Assembly: GCA_963693005.1 (NCBI GenBank)
Contig: OY843726.1
Location: forward strand, 998,566 to 1,062,565
DNA: 64,000 nt
Reading direction: 5' to 3'
Origin: Bodonicaedibacter sp963693005
GTDB lineage: Bacteria > Pseudomonadota > Alphaproteobacteria > UBA6184
Position numbers and translations under genes: made by a program. Under the pieces are notes generated by a model. It worked only from the letters and a program-made list of their open reading frames with translations, had not been told where the DNA came from and searched no databases. This document shows positions 44,143 through 53,091 of the stretch, piece by piece; positions within the stretch are counted from its first letter, which is position 1, and the number at the start of each line of letters is the position of its first letter.

Positions 44143-46803
44143 TTATTCAGCTAGCTTTCCATGACAGTATTTATACTTTTTACCCGATCCGCAAGGGCAG
44201 GGGGCATTTCGAGGCACCATGCGCAGTAACTCGAGTTCTTCCTCGGTCATTAATCGATTATTATTTGCATCTTCTAGTGCCGTGTTTTTGAAGGGGACTT
44301 GATTTGCTTTTTCGGTTTTTTTGTCGACATTCATATGGCTAAGAATGCTGACAACTGTCTCTTTAATTTTATCTAGCATATGAGTAAATAGATCAAAAGC
44401 TTCTTGTTTGTACTCATTTAATGGATTGCGTTGTGCATAGGCACGAAGATTAATACCTGTGCGCAGATGATCTAGAGTGTGGAGGTGATCTTTCCATAGC
44501 TGGTCTAATGTATGCAAAAATACGTCTTTCTCTATTTTTAGTATGACGTCTTCAGGGAAAAGAGCCTCTTTTTCTAGCCAAGATGCTTCTACATCACTTT
44601 GAATACGCTCACACATTTCTTTATATCCAACTCCCTCTTCATGTGCCCAGTCAGACAGGGGCAGATTAACATTGAAAATTCTCAGTAATTCTTCATGAAG
44701 CTTTGCAATGTCCCACTGTTCGATATGGGAGGATTCTGAAATATGATTATGGATAGATTTTTGAAGCATTTCTGAGCGAGCCTCAACGATAGTATCGTGA
44801 ATAGAGTCGGTATCCATCACATATTTGCGCTGTTCGTAGACAACTTTCCGTTGATCATTCATAACATCATCATATTTTAGTAGATGTTTGCGAATGTCAT
44901 AGTTGCGTGCTTCTACTTTTTTTTGTGCCCTTTCTAAGGCTTTGCTAACCCAAGGGTGAGTAATAGCTTCACCTTCTTTAAGCCCTAGGCGCACTAGCAT
45001 GGCTTCTAAGCGTTCAGAACCAAAAATTCGCATTAAATCATCATCTAAAGATAAGAAAAACTTTGTGTGTCCTGGGTCACCTTGGCGCCCGGATCGACCG
45101 CGAAGCTGATTGTCAATTCGCCGACTTTCATGGCGCTCAGTTCCTATTACATAGAGGCCGCCGCTTGCCTTTATGGTGCTTTCAAGATCAGATAGCTCTT
45201 TTCGCACCGTTTCTTTTGCTTCTTCTGCCTGCTTTTCTGAAACTACGGGGCCAATTTTTGCGTATGCTGCTTTTAAATGGGCATCAAAATTCCCACCTAA
45301 TTTAATATCAGTTCCACGCCCAGCCATATTGGTTGCAACTGTAATAGCACCTGGATATCCAGCCTCAGCAATGATTTCTGCCTCTTTATCATGGAATCGC
45401 GCATTTAAGACATTGTGCTTTAACCCGGCTTTTGTAAGCTCTCTTGAGATTTCTTCTGAATTCTCAATGCTTATTGTCCCTATGAGTAAGGGTTGATTTG
45501 CTTTGCTGCGTTCTTGTGCCAACTGTACGATAGCTAGAATTTTTTCGCGCTTTGTGCGGTAGATTTCATCATCGCTATCTATGCGTGTTACGGGTTTGTT
45601 AGTGGGAATTTCAACAACACTCAGCTTGTAAATATCATCAAACTCTTGCGCTTCTGTCATGGCAGTCCCTGCCATTCCTGAAAGTTTTGGATATAGACGG
45701 AAGTAGTTTTGGTAAGTGATAGAGGCTAATGTTTGGTTTTCGACCTGAACACTTACGCCTTCTTTTGCTTCTAAAGCTTGATGCAGACCATCAGAATATC
45801 TGCGTCCGTCCATTGTTCGCCCGGTAAATTCGTCAACGATTAATACTTCGCCATCTTTTACCATATAATCGACGTCACGTTGGAACATTTTGTGCGCTTT
45901 TAACGCCTGATTCAAGTTGTGAACAATACCAATGTTTTGAAGGTCATAAAGATTGGTGCCGTTTAAATGGCCATCCTTTTCGAGTGCCTCTTCAAGTTTT
46001 TGAGATCCTGAGTCTGTGAGCGTAATGTTTTTACCTTTTTCATCTTTTTCATAGTCAGACTCTACCAACGATGGAATATATTTGTTTGCGATATAATACC
46101 ATTGGGAAGAATCTTCTGCAGGGCCAGATATAATTAGCGGTGTGCGTGCTTCATCAATCAAAATGCTATCAACTTCATCAACAATTGCGTAGTTAAATGG
46201 GCGTTGGACCATTTCTGCCAGTGAGAACTTCATATTGTCACGTAAGTAGTCGAAGCCGAGTTCATTGTTTGTTGCATAAGTAACGTCTTTAGCATAAGCT
46301 TCTTTACGTTCCATATCGCCCATGCCGCTGACGATACAGCCAACTGATAGGCCAAGGAACTCATAAACTTGTCCCATCCATTTAGAGTCACGTTGTGCTA
46401 GATAGTCGTTTACAGTTACGACGTGAACACCTTTTCCAGAAAGAGCATTTAAGTAGACGGGGGCAGTTGCCACTAATGTTTTACCTTCACCCGTGCGCAT
46501 TTCAGAGATTTTACCATTGTGGAGGACAAGCCCACCAACAAGCTGTACATCATAATGACGTTCACCAAGAACGCGCTTTGCTGCCTCGCGAACAGTTGCA
46601 AAGGCCTCGGGCAAAATATCATCAAGTTCTTCACCCTTTTCAAGGCGAAGTTTGAACTCATTTGTTTTTTCTTTTAGATCATGATCTGACAGCGACGTGA
46701 GGTTAGCTTCAACAGCCGTAACTTTGTCTACGATTAGCTGATATTGGCGAATTAAACGATCATTTGCAGACCCAAAAATCTTTTGTACAAGCTTTAACAG
46801 CAT
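44143..46803 (-). CDS. secA: Preprotein translocase ATPase SecA
   Basis: Motor that pushes unfolded preproteins through SecYEG. The 886-residue product has Walker A MRTGEGKTLVA (about residue 105), the DEAD-like box VDEVDSILIDEARTPL, NMAGRGTDIKLGG in the second nucleotide-binding domain, and a C-terminal SEC-C zinc motif CPCGSGKKYKYCHG for SecB or lipid binding. Start ATG 46803 behind AAAGGACACGGTAAAAT. Full length and intact. Confidence 0.98.
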   Translation of the reverse strand: MLLKLVQKIFGSANDRLIRQYQLIVDKVTAVEANLTSLSDHDLKEKTNEFKLRLEKGEELDDILPEAFATVREAAKRVLGERHYDVQLVGGLVLHNGKISEMRTGEGKTLVATAPVYLNALSGKGVHVVTVNDYLAQRDSKWMGQVYEFLGLSVGCIVSGMGDMERKEAYAKDVTYATNNELGFDYLRDNMKFSLAEMVQRPFNYAIVDEVDSILIDEARTPLIISGPAEDSSQWYYIANKYIPSLVESDYEKDEKGKNITLTDSGSQKLEEALEKDGHLNGTNLYDLQNIGIVHNLNQALKAHKMFQRDVDYMVKDGEVLIVDEFTGRTMDGRRYSDGLHQALEAKEGVSVQVENQTLASITYQNYFRLYPKLSGMAGTAMTEAQEFDDIYKLSVVEIPTNKPVTRIDSDDEIYRTKREKILAIVQLAQERSKANQPLLIGTISIENSEEISRELTKAGLKHNVLNARFHDKEAEIIAEAGYPGAITVATNMAGRGTDIKLGGNFDAHLKAAYAKIGPVVSEKQAEEAKETVRKELSDLESTIKASGGLYVIGTERHESRRIDNQLRGRSGRQGDPGHTKFFLSLDDDLMRIFGSERLEAMLVRLGLKEGEAITHPWVSKALERAQKKVEARNYDIRKHLLKYDDVMNDQRKVVYEQRKYVMDTDSIHDTIVEARSEMLQKSIHNHISESSHIEQWDIAKLHEELLRIFNVNLPLSDWAHEEGVGYKEMCERIQSDVEASWLEKEALFPEDVILKIEKDVFLHTLDQLWKDHLHTLDHLRTGINLRAYAQRNPLNEYKQEAFDLFTHMLDKIKETVVSILSHMNVDKKTEKANQVPFKNTALEDANNNRLMTEEELELLRMVPRNAPCPCGSGKKYKYCHGKLAE

Positions 46804-46852
46804 ATTTTACCGTGTCCTTTAGTGAGTAGTATACAATGTATAATATAAATGA

Positions 46853-46881
46853 TTAAAATAATGACTATAAAGTAGTATAGT
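46853..46881 (+). promoter_or_regulatory. Candidate promoter for uppP
   Basis: TTAAAA (46853-46858), 17 nt, TATAGT (46876-46881), 23 nt before the uppP ATG. A TATAAT also lies at 46839-46844. The 101-bp divergent spacer to secA is very AT-rich, so chance matches are likely. Confidence 0.35.
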
Positions 46882-46904
46882 TTAGGAAATATTACAAAGA
46901 AAAA

Positions 46905-47684
46905 ATGTTAACATTACTTGCTTTTATCCAGGGAATATCAGAGTTTTTACCTGTTAGTTCAACAGCGCACATGATTGTTATTGCCAAATATTTTGGCAAT
47001 ATTTATCCAGGAGTGCACTATTTAGTGGTTCTACATGTGGGTAGCATGTTTGCTATTATTTTGTACTTTTTTAAAGATATTTTTCAAATGTTTGTGGGCT
47101 GGTGTTCGCTTTTTCAAGGAAAGATAACGGGGCACTTTAAGCTCAGCATTGCAATTATAGTCGCGACAATCCCTGTGATGATAGTCGGGCTTTTTTTGTT
47201 TCAGATTATAGAAAAACCGCAAAACACGCCATATGTAATTGGTATAAATAGTATTATATTTGGAGTTTTGTTGTATATAGCCGATTTAAGGCCTGCACAC
47301 CAGAAAACTGCGTTAGAAATTTCGTTGTGGGAGGCTTTTTTAATTGGAGCGGCTCAAGCATTTGCGCTGTTACCAGGGGCTAGCCGATCGGGCAGTTGCA
47401 TAATGGCAGCTCGCGCTATGGGGTATTCGCGTGTGGAATCAACCCGGTTTGCTTTTTTGTTGGGAATTCCAACAATTTTAGGGGCAAGCGTATTAAAATT
47501 GTCAGATATTTGTTGGGGAGACCCTAGTGTGGATGTTGAGTTGTTTGCGTACGGGTCGTTAATATCTTTTGCGGTTAGTTATTTAGTGATAGTTGTTATG
47601 TTGCGCCTCTTAGAATGGATGTCATTCTTGCCAATTGCGCTGTATCGGGTGGCTATGGGGGTTGTATTACTTGTATTCTTTTAA
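46905..47684 (+). CDS. uppP: Undecaprenyl-diphosphatase (BacA/UppP family)
   Basis: Integral membrane phosphatase that recycles undecaprenyl diphosphate to the carrier used for peptidoglycan synthesis. The 259-residue product has about eight hydrophobic segments and both family regions: QGISEFLPVSSTAHMIV near the N-terminus and LLPGASRSGSCIMAARAMG at about 155-175. Two conserved positions differ from consensus: SSTGH is SSTAH, and PGxSRSxxT ends in Cys instead of Thr. The catalytic glutamate and arginine are kept. RBS is weak (AAAGAAAAA). Confidence 0.9.
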   Translation: MLTLLAFIQGISEFLPVSSTAHMIVIAKYFGNIYPGVHYLVVLHVGSMFAIILYFFKDIFQMFVGWCSLFQGKITGHFKLSIAIIVATIPVMIVGLFLFQIIEKPQNTPYVIGINSIIFGVLLYIADLRPAHQKTALEISLWEAFLIGAAQAFALLPGASRSGSCIMAARAMGYSRVESTRFAFLLGIPTILGASVLKLSDICWGDPSVDVELFAYGSLISFAVSYLVIVVMLRLLEWMSFLPIALYRVAMGVVLLVFF

Positions 47685-47732
47685 TTTAGTACGTTGTTTC
47701 TTTCCTAGTTAAGTAGCTTTCTCATAGAACAC

Positions 47733-47761
47733 TTGAATTTTACCTGTATTCCGAGTATGAG
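47733..47761 (+). promoter_or_regulatory. Candidate promoter for the ferredoxin gene
   Basis: TTGAAT (47733-47738), 17 nt, TATGAG (47756-47761), with a second -10-like TATAAA next to it at 47762-47767. About 33 nt before the ATG. Confidence 0.35.
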
Positions 47762-47793
47762 TATAAAAATTAGCTACTAAGGATAAATTTGAC

Positions 47794-48117
47794 ATGCCTA
47801 AGATGATATTTATTGAAAAAGATGGAAACCGTAAAGAAGTTGACGCACCTAATGGTGTGTCTGTAATGGAAATTGCGCATATGAATGAGATCGACTTGGA
47901 AGGAGCCTGCGGAGGATCTTTAGCTTGTTCTACTTGTCATGTCGTGGTGACACCTAAATGGTTTGAAAAGTTAGAAGAGCCCACTGAATCTGAAGAAGAT
48001 ATGCTAGATTTAGCCTTTGGGTTAACGCATACTTCCCGATTGGGTTGCCAGATTATTATGTCAGATAAATTTGATGGTTTAGAAGTTCAGCTACCAAACG
48101 CGACCCGGAATATTTGA
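47794..48117 (+). CDS. fdx: 2Fe-2S ferredoxin, adrenodoxin/ISC type
   Basis: Small electron carrier used in Fe-S cluster assembly or cytochrome reduction. The 107-residue product has the four cluster cysteines Cys39, Cys45, Cys48 (GACGGSLACSTCHV) and Cys85 (RLGCQI), the CX5CX2C spacing typical of adrenodoxin-like rather than plant-type ferredoxins. The acidic segment EEPTESEEDMLDLAF matches the partner-binding helix. No isc genes are in the window. A strong hairpin follows. Confidence 0.93.
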   Translation: MPKMIFIEKDGNRKEVDAPNGVSVMEIAHMNEIDLEGACGGSLACSTCHVVVTPKWFEKLEEPTESEEDMLDLAFGLTHTSRLGCQIIMSDKFDGLEVQLPNATRNI

Positions 48118-48135
48118 GTAATAGATATTTATAAG

Positions 48136-48165
48136 AGTTAGTGGAACTAAAAAGTTCCACTAACT
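48136..48165. terminator. Bidirectional terminator hairpin between ferredoxin and lipoprotein genes
   Basis: Perfect 12-bp stem GTTAGTGGAACT (48137-48148) / AGTTCCACTAAC (48153-48164) with an AAAA loop, plus an A-T pair at the base. T-rich tails on either side are short, so efficiency is uncertain. Confidence 0.7.
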
Positions 48166-48180
48166 TGGTGTTTATGTGGG

Positions 48181-48576
48181 CTATTGTTTTTCTAAATGTA
48201 TTACAAAATGTGACGGATAAGCATACATTGCACCCGTGACTGCATCTACAATAAAGCCTCCCATAGCCGTAATAATGTTAAGCAACGTGGTGGAGTTAAA
48301 GCTTGATCCAATCCCCATTTGAGAGGCTTTAAACCCGTCTTTGTTACACGTAATTTGTAGAGGAGCGTTAGATCGAGTCACTAAAACTGATCCGTCCTTG
48401 TTTAGTGAGTGTTTAGTGCCATTGCTTTCCAGAACGGCACAATTAAAATCAGTGATAGATTCATTTGTTTTTGTGTCGATAACACGAATTTGGATATATT
48501 GATTCGTTCCAGAAATAATGGTTGCGCAACCTGCTACCATTAGAGATAAAAGTGTAAGAAACAGTATATTTCTCAT
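48181..48576 (-). CDS. Small lipoprotein of unknown function
   Basis: A 131-residue protein with a lipoprotein signal: hydrophobic residues 4-14, then lipobox VAGC with Cys17 as the lipidated residue. It continues ATIISGTNQYIQIRVIDT, a single beta-sandwich-like domain, and near the end has the pattern GGFIVDAVTGAMYAYP, seen in widespread small lipoproteins of unknown role. I do not recognise a named family. Probably anchored in the outer or inner membrane facing the periplasm. It stands alone between parC and the ferredoxin gene. Confidence 0.75.
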   Translation of the reverse strand: MRNILFLTLLSLMVAGCATIISGTNQYIQIRVIDTKTNESITDFNCAVLESNGTKHSLNKDGSVLVTRSNAPLQITCNKDGFKASQMGIGSSFNSTTLLNIITAMGGFIVDAVTGAMYAYPSHFVIHLEKQ

Positions 48577-48640
48577 ATATAGGTGCCTTTTTGTATTTGA
48601 TTACCGACAGTATATACAGTTCTATAAAATAGGTAAACGG

Positions 48641-50845
48641 TTAAGTAAAATGATTATTTTTAGGAAACCCTGGGGGAGCTAATCGACCTGCCTGGCCTCG
48701 CTTTGCTATCCATCTATCGAGAATAGTTTCAGTTCTGTAGCCGTTTCCATATTTCCAGGTTAGCCCATTTTCGAAGTTGAAAGTTTGTAAGTCAGATAAT
48801 CCACCTTGTAGGTATTTTTGAAGCATCACGCCGCGACCCCGACTCATAATTGGAATATCTTCAGTGTGAAACACAACAAGTTTACGGTTATCTCCAATAG
48901 CGGCGACTCTATCACCATTGATAGGGAGGCAGCGATGCGCTATGTTGTCGTCTGAAACATTCAGGAGCTGTTTTCCGTTGCGCGTCTGTGAGAGTAATTG
49001 AGTTGCTTCTAATCTAAAGCCTCGGCCATCTTTTGCTGCAACGATAAACATCTTGGAGCCAGTCTCTGGGTAAACGAACAGCGTAATAATTTCTTCGTTA
49101 GAAGCCATATCTAGCATTAGACGTAAAGGTTCTCCGAACCCACGCCCGCCGGGGAGTTTGTCACAGGATAGCGTGTAGCTTTTTCCAAACGAGGAAAATG
49201 CAATAAGTTTATCGGTAGTTTCACCTTTTAGGATATAAAGCTCTTTATCGCCTTCTTTATATTTTATATCTTTTGAATCAGTTTGGTGCCCTTTGATTAT
49301 TTTTATCCAACCTTTTTGAGAGCTCACGATAGTTATAGGTTCTTTTTCAATGAAATCGTTAATGTTGACAGAAATTTCATCAAAATTATGGTGAATGGTT
49401 GAGCGTCGTTGGCCATTAGGGTTCTTTAGAAAGTATTTTTCTAAGTTTTGGATCTCAGACTTAAGGAAGGTGCGTTGTAAGGTCGGGGAACCCAGCAATT
49501 TTTGTTTGGCCGCTTGTTCTGTAGATAGGGTATCGAATTCTTTTTTTAGTTCAAATTCTTCAAGTTTTCGCAACGAACGCAACCGCATGTTTAAAATAGC
49601 CTCAGTTTGCAATTCGTTGAGGTTAAAGCATTTCATGAGAATAGGTTTTGGTTCATCCTCTTCGCGAATAATATGTATTATTTTATCAATATTTAGATAA
49701 GTTATTAAAAACCCTGAAAGAAGGTTTAAGCGGGCAGATATTTTTTCTAACCGATACGAAGTTCGTCGCTCTAACACAAGAAAACGGTGATCGATATAGC
49801 TTTGTAAAATGTCTTTTAGCCCCATAACAGAGGGGGTTAAACGATGATTTAGTACATTTAAATTAACACTAAACCTTGTTTCAAGTTCGCAGTTTTTGTA
49901 CAAAAACTCTAGTATCAATGAAGGATCGATAGAGTTTGATTTTGGCTCAATAACAACGCGCAATATATCTGATGATTCATCACGAATGTCGGAGACAAAG
50001 GGCAGTTTTTTAGCCTCCATAAGCTGGCCAAACTTCTCTAAAAGTCTTGCTTTGGGGACGCCATAGGGGATTTCAGTAATTACAATATTTTTTCTGCCGC
50101 GATCTGAATCTTCAAGCGTATAGGTTGGGCGTATACGTAAGGTGCCTTTTCCAAGTGTATAGATATCTGTAAGAGTTTTTTGATCAACATACAGTTGCCC
50201 ACCAGTTGGAAAATCAGGGCCTTTTATATGAGTTAAAAGTTCTTCTACTGACGTTTCTGGCGTTTTTAGTAAAGCTTGGAGAGCTGCGCAAATTTCTAAG
50301 ATATTGTGAGGAGGAATATTAGTCGCCATTCCGACGGCAATGCCGGAAGCGCCATTCGCAAGTAGGTTTGGAAACCCAGCAGGAAGCACTTTAGGTTCAC
50401 TGGATTCACCGTCATACGTTTCCTTAAAGTCACTAGCGCTTTCATCTAAGCCTTCGAATAACATCATAGCAATATCAGTAAGGCGGGCCTCTGTATATCG
50501 CATGGCCGCGGCATTATCACCGTCAATATTGCCAAAATTTCCCTGTCCTTCAATAAGCGGATATCGAAGTGAGAAATCTTGAGCTAATCGAACGAGAGCA
50601 TCATAGACAGCAACATCACCATGAGGATGGAATTTACCAATGACATCACCTACCACACGAGCACACTTTTTAAAGCCGGAAGAGGGGTTTAGCTTTAGTT
50701 CTCTCATCGCAAATAATAACCTACGGTGAACAGGTTTTAGGCCGTCTCGTACGTCTGGAAGAGATCGAGACATAATCGTAGACAAAGCATACGAGAGATA
50801 TTTTTCGCCAAGAGTTTCTTGGAAAGAGCGTTCAATTATGTCCAT
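48641..50845 (-). CDS. parC: DNA topoisomerase IV subunit A
   Basis: Breaks and rejoins both DNA strands to separate daughter chromosomes, together with ParE. The 734-residue product opens with SLPDVRDGLKPVHRRLLFAM and has catalytic Tyr117 in AAMRYTEARL. The C-terminal beta-pinwheel is shorter than in GyrA, which favours ParC. In the quinolone region the sequence is KFHPHGDVAVYDALVRL, with Val78 at the position of Ser80 in E. coli ParC. It lies 12 nt downstream of the Do-like protease. Confidence 0.92.
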   Translation of the reverse strand: MDIIERSFQETLGEKYLSYALSTIMSRSLPDVRDGLKPVHRRLLFAMRELKLNPSSGFKKCARVVGDVIGKFHPHGDVAVYDALVRLAQDFSLRYPLIEGQGNFGNIDGDNAAAMRYTEARLTDIAMMLFEGLDESASDFKETYDGESSEPKVLPAGFPNLLANGASGIAVGMATNIPPHNILEICAALQALLKTPETSVEELLTHIKGPDFPTGGQLYVDQKTLTDIYTLGKGTLRIRPTYTLEDSDRGRKNIVITEIPYGVPKARLLEKFGQLMEAKKLPFVSDIRDESSDILRVVIEPKSNSIDPSLILEFLYKNCELETRFSVNLNVLNHRLTPSVMGLKDILQSYIDHRFLVLERRTSYRLEKISARLNLLSGFLITYLNIDKIIHIIREEDEPKPILMKCFNLNELQTEAILNMRLRSLRKLEEFELKKEFDTLSTEQAAKQKLLGSPTLQRTFLKSEIQNLEKYFLKNPNGQRRSTIHHNFDEISVNINDFIEKEPITIVSSQKGWIKIIKGHQTDSKDIKYKEGDKELYILKGETTDKLIAFSSFGKSYTLSCDKLPGGRGFGEPLRLMLDMASNEEIITLFVYPETGSKMFIVAAKDGRGFRLEATQLLSQTRNGKQLLNVSDDNIAHRCLPINGDRVAAIGDNRKLVVFHTEDIPIMSRGRGVMLQKYLQGGLSDLQTFNFENGLTWKYGNGYRTETILDRWIAKRGQAGRLAPPGFPKNNHFT

Positions 50846-50857
50846 AGGTAACTCTAC

Positions 50858-52234
50858 TTATCGTAATTTTAATGTTTCAAATGTTTTGCAATCGGTGCGT
50901 TTGATAGATAGTACCACAGTTGACTGTATTTTTGATGCGAGTGTTAAGGCTTCATCAAACTCATCGGTCGTGGAAACGTCTGTATTGTTTACGGATTTTA
51001 TAATATCGCCAGGTTGGATGTGGATCGCGTTGTTTAAATCATTGGCGACAAAGTGTTCGACAAGAAGCCCAGACAAACTTGAAGAAAGCCCTAAACTAGC
51101 CTTTAATTGAGGGGTTAATCGTTTTAAAGAAAACCCAAGATTTTGTGATTTTATCGGTACATTAGATAAAACTTCAGGAGAAATATGTAAAACATCGGAA
51201 TTGTCAGGTAGTAATAGGATTTGTTTTTTTACGATGTGGCCATCTCTATATAAAGAAATTGGAAGCTCTATGCCTAAAGGCGCAGATTTTACAACATAAC
51301 GTAGTTTGGCGGAGTCATTAATGGCATGTCCATTAAGGCTTAATATAATATCACCGACATGCAAATTAGATGTTGATGCTGCAGATTTTGAGTCAATGCT
51401 GGTGACTAATACCCCAGAAAGCTGCTGCAGGTGGTTTTTTTTGATTGTGCTGGGATCAAGTTTTTGCACATGAACGCCGAGAGTTCCGCGAATGATAGAT
51501 TTTTTTGTGGTTTTTATAGTTAATAGGGCTGATTTAATCGTGTTGACGGGTAGGCAAAAACCAATTCCCACACTGTGTGTGTCGTTTCCAAAGTTGCTGG
51601 ATGACATACCAACAACCTGACCACTTTCGTTTGTTACGGGCCCCCCAGAAAGACCAGGGTTAAGGTTGCCATCTAGCTGAATTAAGTTGCGTGTAATGCC
51701 ATCAGGAAATGAGCGAGAAGCCATAATGAAATCATTTTCACCGATATTTCTATTAAGTGCAGAAACAAAGCACTGTACAATGCTATTAGTTAGCCCCAGA
51801 GGATGTCCAAAGGCATAAACAGAGCTGGTGAGTGGCAGCTTCTCAGAGTTTCCCCAGGTGACGGATGGTAGCGTCTTTTCGTCTATTTTTAGAACTAACA
51901 AATCTAAAAATTTATCATAGCCAATGATCTTTACTTCTTTTCGTTGGCCACTAGAGAGCGTGGCATGGATGGCTTGGATAGAGCCAACTTCCTCTCCGAG
52001 AATATGTAAATTGGTCGCAATATACCCATCAGGATGAAATATGAATCCAGATCCATATGTGTTGCTTTTATTCAGCTCCTCTTGGAGGGTAGTTAAAGTA
52101 TTGGAAGTAGATTTAGTAATATCAATGCGTACGACAACATCCATTACTTTTTTTGCAATAGGAGGGGATATCTTGCCGTACACTAATGGAGTAAATAAAA
52201 GCCCTACCCATAGAAAAAATAAAATATTACGCAT
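50858..52234 (-). CDS. Second Do-like periplasmic serine protease
   Basis: A 458-residue exported protease. Signal peptide at about residues 1-20 (cleavage near VYG-K). Triad His77 (YIATNLHILG), Asp111 (KFLDLLVLKI) and Ser196 (NPGLSGGPVTN), with Leu in place of the usual Asn before the catalytic serine. Two PDZ-like domains follow (about 255-345 and 365-458). It lies 14 nt downstream of hflC; the hflK-hflC-deg order is common in alphaproteobacteria and links it to membrane protein quality control. It is only distantly similar to the protease at 37283. Confidence 0.9.
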   Translation of the reverse strand: MRNILFFLWVGLLFTPLVYGKISPPIAKKVMDVVVRIDITKSTSNTLTTLQEELNKSNTYGSGFIFHPDGYIATNLHILGEEVGSIQAIHATLSSGQRKEVKIIGYDKFLDLLVLKIDEKTLPSVTWGNSEKLPLTSSVYAFGHPLGLTNSIVQCFVSALNRNIGENDFIMASRSFPDGITRNLIQLDGNLNPGLSGGPVTNESGQVVGMSSSNFGNDTHSVGIGFCLPVNTIKSALLTIKTTKKSIIRGTLGVHVQKLDPSTIKKNHLQQLSGVLVTSIDSKSAASTSNLHVGDIILSLNGHAINDSAKLRYVVKSAPLGIELPISLYRDGHIVKKQILLLPDNSDVLHISPEVLSNVPIKSQNLGFSLKRLTPQLKASLGLSSSLSGLLVEHFVANDLNNAIHIQPGDIIKSVNNTDVSTTDEFDEALTLASKIQSTVVLSIKRTDCKTFETLKLR

Positions 52235-52248
52235 GACGTTTTTACCAA

Positions 52249-53091
52249 TTATAGGCCCTGTAGTGCCTCCGATTCAGTGCTGAGGTACAACGGGGTTTCT
52301 GGGTGGATAGACTCTTGCAAGAGTCTCATCCTTTGAACAAACTCTGCAAACTTTTTATCCTGACCATAGGCGAGTGTCAACAACTTTGTTGCGGTTGCCT
52401 CGGCTTTTCCTTCTAAGATCATAGCTTCTTTTCTGGCTTCAGATAAAATTGTTGTAACTTGTTTGTCGGCATCAGCCTTAATAATAAGTGCACGTTCTTC
52501 GCCTTCTGCACGAAGAAGCTTTGCTTCTCGCATACGATCACTTTGCATGCGGTCAAAGATAGCCTTGCTATTTTCAGGTGGAAGATCGGCCTTGCGAATG
52601 CGAACATCTACGAGTTCTATACCAAACTCTGCAACAGCTTCGCGGACGCCTTCAACAATGTCATCAAGAATTTCAACGCGCGTTTCAGATAAAAGCTCAG
52701 TTAAAGATGTATTTCCCAATGCGCTTTGCATGCGTCCCATAACAATAGGAATCAAGCGGTTCTGAGCATTTCGTTCGTTTCTGACAGACTTAAAAAACTT
52801 AAGTGGGTCGGAAATTTGATAGCGTGTATAAGAGTCGAGAACTAAGAACTTTTGATCTCCAAGTGTAATTTTTCTTGGGGGAAGGTCATAACTTAATAGA
52901 CGACGATCAATTTTTACAATTGTTTGGATAAACGGAATTCTAAAAGAAAGTCCTGGCTCTTTTATGGTTCGCATATATTCACCAAACTGAAGTACGATGG
53001 CTTGTTCTGTTTCCATAACAATAAAGGCAGACTGAAAAAAGAAAAATACAAGCCCGACGAGAAGCGCAATAGAGTAATTGAGGCGAGTCAT
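52249..53091 (-). CDS. hflC: HflC, regulator of the FtsH protease
   Basis: SPFH/band 7 protein that forms a membrane cage around FtsH with HflK. The 280-residue product has an N-terminal membrane anchor (about residues 6-22), then METEQAIVLQFGEYMRTIKE and the band 7 core with VDVRIRKADLPPENSKAIFD, followed by a helical region rich in EARKEAMILEGKAEA. It overlaps hflK by one base. Confidence 0.95.
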   Translation of the reverse strand: MTRLNYSIALLVGLVFFFFQSAFIVMETEQAIVLQFGEYMRTIKEPGLSFRIPFIQTIVKIDRRLLSYDLPPRKITLGDQKFLVLDSYTRYQISDPLKFFKSVRNERNAQNRLIPIVMGRMQSALGNTSLTELLSETRVEILDDIVEGVREAVAEFGIELVDVRIRKADLPPENSKAIFDRMQSDRMREAKLLRAEGEERALIIKADADKQVTTILSEARKEAMILEGKAEATATKLLTLAYGQDKKFAEFVQRMRLLQESIHPETPLYLSTESEALQGL

